In this document: one piece after another, positions 6,089 through 10,562 of the stretch
Numbering within the stretch: the first letter of the stretch is position 1
Layout: each line of letters begins with the position of its first letter
Assembly: GCA_018238825.1 (NCBI GenBank)
Contig: JABCSP010000054.1
Coordinates: 1 to 10,562 of the forward strand
Direction of reading: 5' to 3'
From: Candidatus Thorarchaeota archaeon
GTDB taxonomy: Archaea > Asgardarchaeota > Thorarchaeia > Thorarchaeales > Thorarchaeaceae
Length of the DNA stretch: 10,562 bases
Position numbers and translations under genes: made by a program
The notes under the pieces: model-generated
Told to the model about the DNA's origin: nothing
What the model saw: the letters and a program-made list of their open reading frames with translations, nothing else
Database searches by the model: none

Positions 6089-8950
6089 ATGGATATCTCA
6101 AAGAGAATAGTTGTCACATTTATAGTAGTGGCTTTAGTTCCAATGCTAGTCATTTCAGCATTATCAATTGGTGAAATATTCACCGTATCTAACGCTAATG
6201 CAGGGGATGCAGCTGACGCACTAAAAGCTGAAGAACTGGCGAACCTTCAGAGACTGTCCAATGATACTGCACTTTTCATAGAGGAGAGATGGCAGAGCTA
6301 TATCGCTGGAGTCTACATGATGGAACAATATTGCGAGGACTTGTTTAATGATAGAATCTCAGCAACACCACAATATAGTTACTATTGGGATTCTACGGTA
6401 GAACCAAGCTGGGGTGCTTTGGATTTCGACCCAGATCCTGATGTACAGGATGGTTATGGTGGATCAACAACTATCTCATTCGATGCGGATTGTTATTACA
6501 TGCCTAGAGCACATTGGAATAACAATGACCCCCTGGACGTTTCAGCGAGCACTCGAAATGCACTTGACTATTCTTCCAATATGATCAATGTATTCAAGGC
6601 ACTTCATGAAATGAATCCAGACTACAGATGGCTTTACATGGGATATGATTTGGGGGTTTCAGACCAGCACCTGTTTAGGAACTATCCATTTGATGACTTA
6701 TCGTATTTCAACGACGTTGATGGGCCAGGTCTTGATTATGATGCAAATGCCCAAGAATGGTACACGAATGTTGCAGGAATAAGTCCCTCTAATGACGATG
6801 TCATATTTACCGCACCATATGTTGACGAATCAGTAGGTCTAGTTATCTCAATGGGTAGACCTGTTAGATTTGACAATGGATCCCTTATTGGAGTAGTATC
6901 AGCTGACGTAACAATGGGAACGGTCTTAGATAATGTTCTGACTCTTGATGTTTCAACAAACGGGTACGCATTCCTTCTTGATTCTACAGGAGCAGTTGTA
7001 GCTCACAAAGACCAATCACTGGATGATGACATTGCACTGATTGAAATACTCGAGTTTGGAACGGCAGGAAGTTCTGAGGCTACTGCATTCAGAAGCTTGC
7101 TGACTACTCATGTACTAGTGGATGATTTCGGACTTCTGGAGTATAAGAAGAACAACTTGGACTGGCATCTATCATTTGTCAATATTCCAAATACTGACTA
7201 CATCCTGCTTGTTGTTGTCCCAGATGCAGATGTTATTGCACCAGCAACTGAAATCCTTAATCTTGTTGCAACTAGGACTCTGATTCTTGTTGCGGTCCTA
7301 GGGGGAATTCTTATAGCTGTAGGAGCGGTCGTATCAGTTGTTTCATCTAGAAGAGGAGAAGCGATTGTTGAACCAATTCGAGAGATGACCCGTCTAGTCA
7401 ACAAAATGGCGAAACAGGATTTCACACGAGGAGTGACAACAGCTGGAGCAATGTACGAAGAGGTGGGTACAACTGTAGACGCACTATTGAGTTTCCAGGA
7501 AGCCTGTCGCTTCGGTAATCAAGCATTCATTCGAGGAGACCTTAGACGAGCTCTTGCCAATTATCAAAACCTATTGGAGATCAGTAGAAGACTCCAGATA
7601 GAAGCAGGAGAACAAACAATGCTCCTCAACATTGGCAATGTCTTCAGACAACGTGGAGATACTGTTAGTGCTATGGATCACTACAACCAATCCATAGAAA
7701 TTTCAAATAGACTACTTGAACGTGCAAAAGAAGATGGAGCCGATGAGAAAGATGCTATGATGCGAATAGCATCAACATTCCACAACATGGCACTCGTTGA
7801 GATGGACCGTGGCAACGCGGACAAAGCCATGACACTTCTTGAAGATGCAGAAGCAATTGACCTTACCATCAAGAACAGCTACGGACTCGCTAGACGTTAT
7901 GATGCAATGGGGCTTGTGCTTATGCGAGATGGAAGATATAGTCAAGCTCAATCCAAATTCGATGAAGCACAGAAGACTGCAAAGTCCATTGGATATGAGA
8001 GAAGCTTGGCATATATCCACTATCACGAGGGTGAACTCTATCAGGTTCAAGGAAAGTGGAAGAAAGCAGAAAAAGAATACAATTCCTCCATTAAATTTGG
8101 TCAAGATACTGATGAAATGTGGTTAGTTGTATTTGCTATGCAGAGGCTTGCTGATGTTCTCGACCAGTTGAATAAACCAAGTCATGATATCCGGAGGAAA
8201 TCCGAGCATCTCAAACGATCAATCTTGTTCAAGAAGAGCGTAACCTTTGTCATTGACTACTCGGGTAGTATGCAGGCACAACAGAGAATCAAAGCAGCTG
8301 TAAAGGGAGCTAAGGAAATCCTTCACAGCCAGGTTAATCCACAGGATGCTGTATCAATCATCATCTTCAACTCAACCTATAGAGAGATTCTCCCTCTAAC
8401 CATTAAGGGAGACAGATCCGATGATGAAAGCAAGATAGTCAAAGCGCTAGATTCTCTCAAATATCCAAACTATGCTACTGCATTCTATGATGCGTTAGGA
8501 AGAGCTTTAGAAGAATTGAACAAGATCGAGTCAAGCGAGCATAGATGGGTTATCGCATTGACAGATGGACAGGATAATAGCTCCGATACTTACTCTTTGG
8601 ATGCTCTTGAGGGAATATTCACTGAGAAGGACAGGATAAAGCGAAATCGTCCTCTAACCATTGAAGGTTTCATTCGGGACAAGCATCTCGATGTGAATCT
8701 CATAGTCATAGGTGTTGGTCAAGAACTATCAAACCCGGTGGATACAAAGAAGAGATTGCGTTCTAGAAAGACCGGAGGAAAGATGACAACGGAGGAACTT
8801 CTAGAAACAATCTGTGAAAGCATTCCTCAAGGGCAGTATCTATCGGTAGTTGATAGTGCGGATGTGAGGATGGACATTGAGAAAGCTTTCGAGAAAATCG
8901 GAGTTCTCATGGCCCAACTCGAAGTTGGAGGAACAACTGTAGATTACTAG
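6089..8950 (+). CDS. Membrane receptor: dCache sensor, HAMP-like linker, TPR repeats and cytoplasmic VWA domain
   Basis: A 953-residue protein with a modular layout. A first membrane helix lies at about 8-28. The extracytoplasmic dCache-like sensor spans about 35-390, with landmarks 'RWLYMGYDLG' (180-189), 'EWYTNVA' (223-229), 'APYVDESVGLVISMGRPV' (242-259) and 'GVVSADVTMGTVL' (268-280). A second membrane helix covers about 396-420, followed by a short HAMP-like segment (about 421-470, 'VEPIREMTRLVNKM'). Five or so TPR-like repeats occupy about 475-680, for example 'LLNIGNVFRQRGDTVSAMDHY'-type units near 512-532, 601-634 and 641-674. A VWA domain (about 715-900) has a complete MIDAS: D723-x-S725-x-S727, T797 and D826 ('LTDGQD'). 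With these two helices, TPR and VWA face the cytoplasm. The start is well supported by GAGGCGGAG. Cache domains bind small molecules outside the cell; TPR and VWA mediate protein contacts, so I infer a ligand-controlled assembly platform. Confidence 0.88.
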   Translation: MDISKRIVVTFIVVALVPMLVISALSIGEIFTVSNANAGDAADALKAEELANLQRLSNDTALFIEERWQSYIAGVYMMEQYCEDLFNDRISATPQYSYYWDSTVEPSWGALDFDPDPDVQDGYGGSTTISFDADCYYMPRAHWNNNDPLDVSASTRNALDYSSNMINVFKALHEMNPDYRWLYMGYDLGVSDQHLFRNYPFDDLSYFNDVDGPGLDYDANAQEWYTNVAGISPSNDDVIFTAPYVDESVGLVISMGRPVRFDNGSLIGVVSADVTMGTVLDNVLTLDVSTNGYAFLLDSTGAVVAHKDQSLDDDIALIEILEFGTAGSSEATAFRSLLTTHVLVDDFGLLEYKKNNLDWHLSFVNIPNTDYILLVVVPDADVIAPATEILNLVATRTLILVAVLGGILIAVGAVVSVVSSRRGEAIVEPIREMTRLVNKMAKQDFTRGVTTAGAMYEEVGTTVDALLSFQEACRFGNQAFIRGDLRRALANYQNLLEISRRLQIEAGEQTMLLNIGNVFRQRGDTVSAMDHYNQSIEISNRLLERAKEDGADEKDAMMRIASTFHNMALVEMDRGNADKAMTLLEDAEAIDLTIKNSYGLARRYDAMGLVLMRDGRYSQAQSKFDEAQKTAKSIGYERSLAYIHYHEGELYQVQGKWKKAEKEYNSSIKFGQDTDEMWLVVFAMQRLADVLDQLNKPSHDIRRKSEHLKRSILFKKSVTFVIDYSGSMQAQQRIKAAVKGAKEILHSQVNPQDAVSIIIFNSTYREILPLTIKGDRSDDESKIVKALDSLKYPNYATAFYDALGRALEELNKIESSEHRWVIALTDGQDNSSDTYSLDALEGIFTEKDRIKRNRPLTIEGFIRDKHLDVNLIVIGVGQELSNPVDTKKRLRSRKTGGKMTTEELLETICESIPQGQYLSVVDSADVRMDIEKAFEKIGVLMAQLEVGGTTVDY

Positions 8951-8956
8951 GAGGAG
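8949..8956 (+). promoter_or_regulatory. Shine-Dalgarno overlapping the upstream stop codon
   Basis: AGGAGGAG begins inside the TAG stop codon (8948-8950) of the receptor gene and lies 8 bases before ATG 8965. This near-ideal site supports that start over the out-of-frame ATG at 8957, and points to coupled translation of the two Cache genes. Confidence 0.8.
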
Positions 8957-8964
8957 ATGAAAAA

Positions 8965-10404
8965 ATGGCACAATCAACACAAACCAAGAAGAAGGGCAGT
9001 TTCAGAACAAACGTCATTGCTACATTCCTAGTAATTTCACTTGTTTCGCTTTCAGCAACGGGTTTCGTTTCCATCACCTTTGTAGATATCATTGGAAACT
9101 TCACACATGACCAGAGTTCACTTGCGCTTCAGACTCAGATAGAAACGAATATGGAAAAAACAGCAGAAAAGACAGCATTAGTCATAAATCAAAAACTAAC
9201 TAGCGCACAGGGAATGATAGAAGCAGCCGCAGCGGAGCTGGAATCATTGTTTGATTCGAGCTCTACGTATGCAAATAGAGAAGTCTTCTTTCATGAGATT
9301 TTTGAAAATGATTCAATTGCATCTGCTCCTGTAGATAGCCACTATGACGCCAGCTATGGGCTAAACGTTTCATGGACCTATAGTAGTTGGTACCATCGTG
9401 ACTATAGTGACCTAAATTACCCAACGTACGAAGCTGCAGAATCAGACAAACTCGGTCGTGTATCAAATATTGACTACATTTTCAAATCAATTGAAGAACA
9501 GATTCAATTCAGATGGTTATACATCGCATTTGTGGATGATGGTCTCTTCATAAACTATCCAGGAAGTCTACTTGATATTCCAAACTATGACCCAAGGGGA
9601 GAATATTGGTACACTACAATCGCGACTGGAAGTGATACGACAACCTTTGTAGATCCATACTATGACGAAATCGATAATGTCCTGTTGATATCTATTGGAA
9701 AAATGGTATATAGCAATGGAATTCCACTAGCAGTAATTTCAGGAGATATCACCATTAGTGATATTCAGGAAAAGGTCATCGACGTAAGTGTACTAGATAG
9801 CGGTTATGCATTTCTCCTCAATGAATTTGGTGAAATTGTAGCACATCCTGAAGTAGGGGATACAGCATACTTAGGAGGACTACCTTATCTACTTGATATA
9901 GAGGAAGATGTTACCACTGTTGACCCGCTAACGGAAGATGATATGGAAATTATCTTGGGATCTCTTATTACAGAAACATCTGGATCGTTGAGATACACGC
10001 GAGTTGATAGTGAGAGGATCTTGGTCTTCACTCCAGTGGGTAAGGGAGGTTACATATGTGTAATCTCGGTGCCGCTTGAGGAGGTATTAGGGGCACTTCC
10101 ACCTCTTGTTGCAAGAATAGTGGCTGCAAATGCGGAAGCTGCGCAATTCATTCTCTTTGTTACAATCGGTGGAATTCTGATAGCAGGAATTGTTGCAGTA
10201 TCGGTTTCAAATACAGTCACTCGACCATTGCAATATCTGATGGATCTTGCAACGAGAAATGCTGCAGCTAGGATCCGAGATGAACCTTTGGACACTGCAG
10301 AACTACAGGTGGACCAATCGTATATCTCAAAAGACGATGAGATAGGTGAATTAGCTAGAGCTTTCCAAGGAATGCTCGATACTATTAGAGAGGATGATGA
10401 ATAG
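8965..10404 (+). CDS. dCache-HAMP membrane protein lacking an output domain
   Basis: The 479-residue protein has a lysine-rich start, a membrane helix at about 15-40, an extracytoplasmic dCache-like sensor (about 45-390), a second membrane helix at about 394-416 and a HAMP domain (about 417-475) with 'TRPLQYLMDLA' and the closing 'DEIGELARAFQGM' (458-470). It stops nine residues later, with no methyl-accepting, kinase, cyclase or VWA part. The sensor matches the upstream receptor at the same landmarks: 'RWLYIAF' (183-189), 'YDPRGEYWY' (208-216), 'DPYYDE', 'ISGDITISDI' and 'GYAFLLNEFGEIVAH'. The two therefore look like paralogs. Because HAMP works as a helix bundle, a natural reading is that it pairs with the upstream receptor or with another HAMP protein, acting as a sensor subunit or a decoy. 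The stop appears genuine, since the next gene begins soon after with its own ribosome site. Confidence 0.88.
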   Translation: MAQSTQTKKKGSFRTNVIATFLVISLVSLSATGFVSITFVDIIGNFTHDQSSLALQTQIETNMEKTAEKTALVINQKLTSAQGMIEAAAAELESLFDSSSTYANREVFFHEIFENDSIASAPVDSHYDASYGLNVSWTYSSWYHRDYSDLNYPTYEAAESDKLGRVSNIDYIFKSIEEQIQFRWLYIAFVDDGLFINYPGSLLDIPNYDPRGEYWYTTIATGSDTTTFVDPYYDEIDNVLLISIGKMVYSNGIPLAVISGDITISDIQEKVIDVSVLDSGYAFLLNEFGEIVAHPEVGDTAYLGGLPYLLDIEEDVTTVDPLTEDDMEIILGSLITETSGSLRYTRVDSERILVFTPVGKGGYICVISVPLEEVLGALPPLVARIVAANAEAAQFILFVTIGGILIAGIVAVSVSNTVTRPLQYLMDLATRNAAARIRDEPLDTAELQVDQSYISKDDEIGELARAFQGMLDTIREDDE

Positions 10405-10409
10405 TCAAA

Positions 10410-10430
10410 CCTCTTATCACCAATCAGAGG
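10410..10430 (+). promoter_or_regulatory. Small hairpin including the ribosome site of the last gene
   Basis: CCTCT (10410-10414) can pair with AGAGG (10426-10430) across an 11-base loop. AGAGG is the Shine-Dalgarno sequence 8 bases before ATG 10439. The five-pair stem is weak, so the ribosome site is well supported but the hairpin is only a possibility. Confidence 0.35.
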
Positions 10431-10438
10431 AAAGAATA

Positions 10439-10562
10439 ATGAAAGATGATATGTGGTCTGTTGACAAAGCTAAGACCGTCTTCGGAGTTGGTAGGAATGA
10501 CCTACACTTCTTGGACATTTCAGAGGATGGTGAGCTCTGCATTAAATTGCGCGATGAGCAAA
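10439..10562 (+). CDS. N-terminus of a probable arginine decarboxylase (SpeA-like), cut by window end
   Basis: The frame is open from ATG 10439 to the window edge, giving 41 residues. AGAGG at 10426-10430 is a good ribosome site 8 bases ahead. In-frame ATGs at 10394 and 10397 would overlap the preceding gene and have no comparable site. The visible part, with 'WSVDKAKTVFGVGRND' followed by 'HFLDISEDGELCIKL', resembles the opening of biosynthetic arginine decarboxylases, which read roughly as W-x-(S/T)-x-x-x-A-x-x-x-Y-x-I ... Y/F-D-(I/V)-x-x-x-G-x-(I/L)-x-V. Such enzymes are PLP fold-III proteins that convert arginine to agmatine for polyamine synthesis. The PLP lysine and all catalytic parts lie outside the window, so this rests on recall of the N-terminal pattern alone. 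It is same-strand with the Cache genes, 34 bases away. Confidence 0.45.
   Translation, partial: MKDDMWSVDKAKTVFGVGRNDLHFLDISEDGELCIKLRDEQ

Noticed and set aside
7772..8126. Overlapping open frames on both strands inside the TPR region
   Set aside because: The in-frame TPR pattern of the 953-residue protein is continuous here; the other frames are shadows.
6089..8950. Annotation as a secreted alpha2-delta-like channel subunit
   Set aside because: The VWA lies after the second membrane helix and the TPRs, not before the Cache domain, so it should be cytoplasmic; only the Cache part is comparable.
8957..8967. ATG at 8957 as an alternative start
   Set aside because: It is out of frame with the Cache-HAMP protein and too close to the Shine-Dalgarno sequence; ATG 8965 has ideal spacing.
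8965..10404. Methyl-accepting chemotaxis protein
   Set aside because: No methyl-accepting coiled coil or hairpin signature follows the HAMP domain; the frame stops nine residues after it.

Overview
The window looks like a chromosomal segment of an archaeon, and an Asgard lineage (for example Thorarchaeia) is my best guess. The supporting signs are moderate A+T content, probable TTG starts, a TATA-like promoter between divergent genes, a histone-deacetylase-family enzyme, corrinoid methyl-group chemistry, and large eukaryote-flavoured mosaic proteins (beta-propeller/zinc ribbon/winged helix, Cache/TPR/VWA). The lineage is an inference from gene content, not a proof.

Left part (1-3435), corrinoid/redox block. 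A minus-strand gene running off the left edge encodes a reductive-dehalogenase-like (RdhA) corrinoid/iron-sulfur protein. It carries an unusual N-terminal domain with two four-cysteine clusters and has no Tat signal. Divergent from it, on the plus strand, are an ATP-dependent reductive activator of corrinoid proteins (RACE type, 2Fe-2S ferredoxin plus ASKHA ATPase) and a corrinoid-binding methyl carrier protein with the DxHxxG motif. No methyltransferase is visible beside them.

Middle (3441-4586). A complete zinc-dependent deacetylase of the HDAC/AcuC family lies on the minus strand, convergent with the corrinoid gene (5 bases between stop codons). It is divergent from the next plus-strand gene across a short region in which one TATA-like sequence could serve both directions.

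Right part (4587-10562), probable same-strand signalling cluster. It contains (i) a beta-propeller protein with a CxxC/CxxC zinc ribbon and two C-terminal winged-helix (PCI-like) units; (ii) a 953-residue membrane receptor with an extracytoplasmic dCache domain, a HAMP-like linker, cytoplasmic TPRs and a cytoplasmic VWA domain with an intact MIDAS; (iii) a paralogous dCache-HAMP membrane protein that stops right after HAMP, with no output domain; and (iv) the start of a gene whose first 41 residues resemble the N-terminus of biosynthetic arginine decarboxylase (SpeA). Genes ii and iii are separated by 14 bases, and the Shine-Dalgarno sequence of iii overlaps the stop codon of ii, so they are probably translated together. 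The Cache pair with a cytoplasmic TPR-VWA output is the strongest candidate for an undescribed system here. The corrinoid block is the second.

I saw no tRNA, rRNA, CRISPR array, insertion sequence or long repeat.
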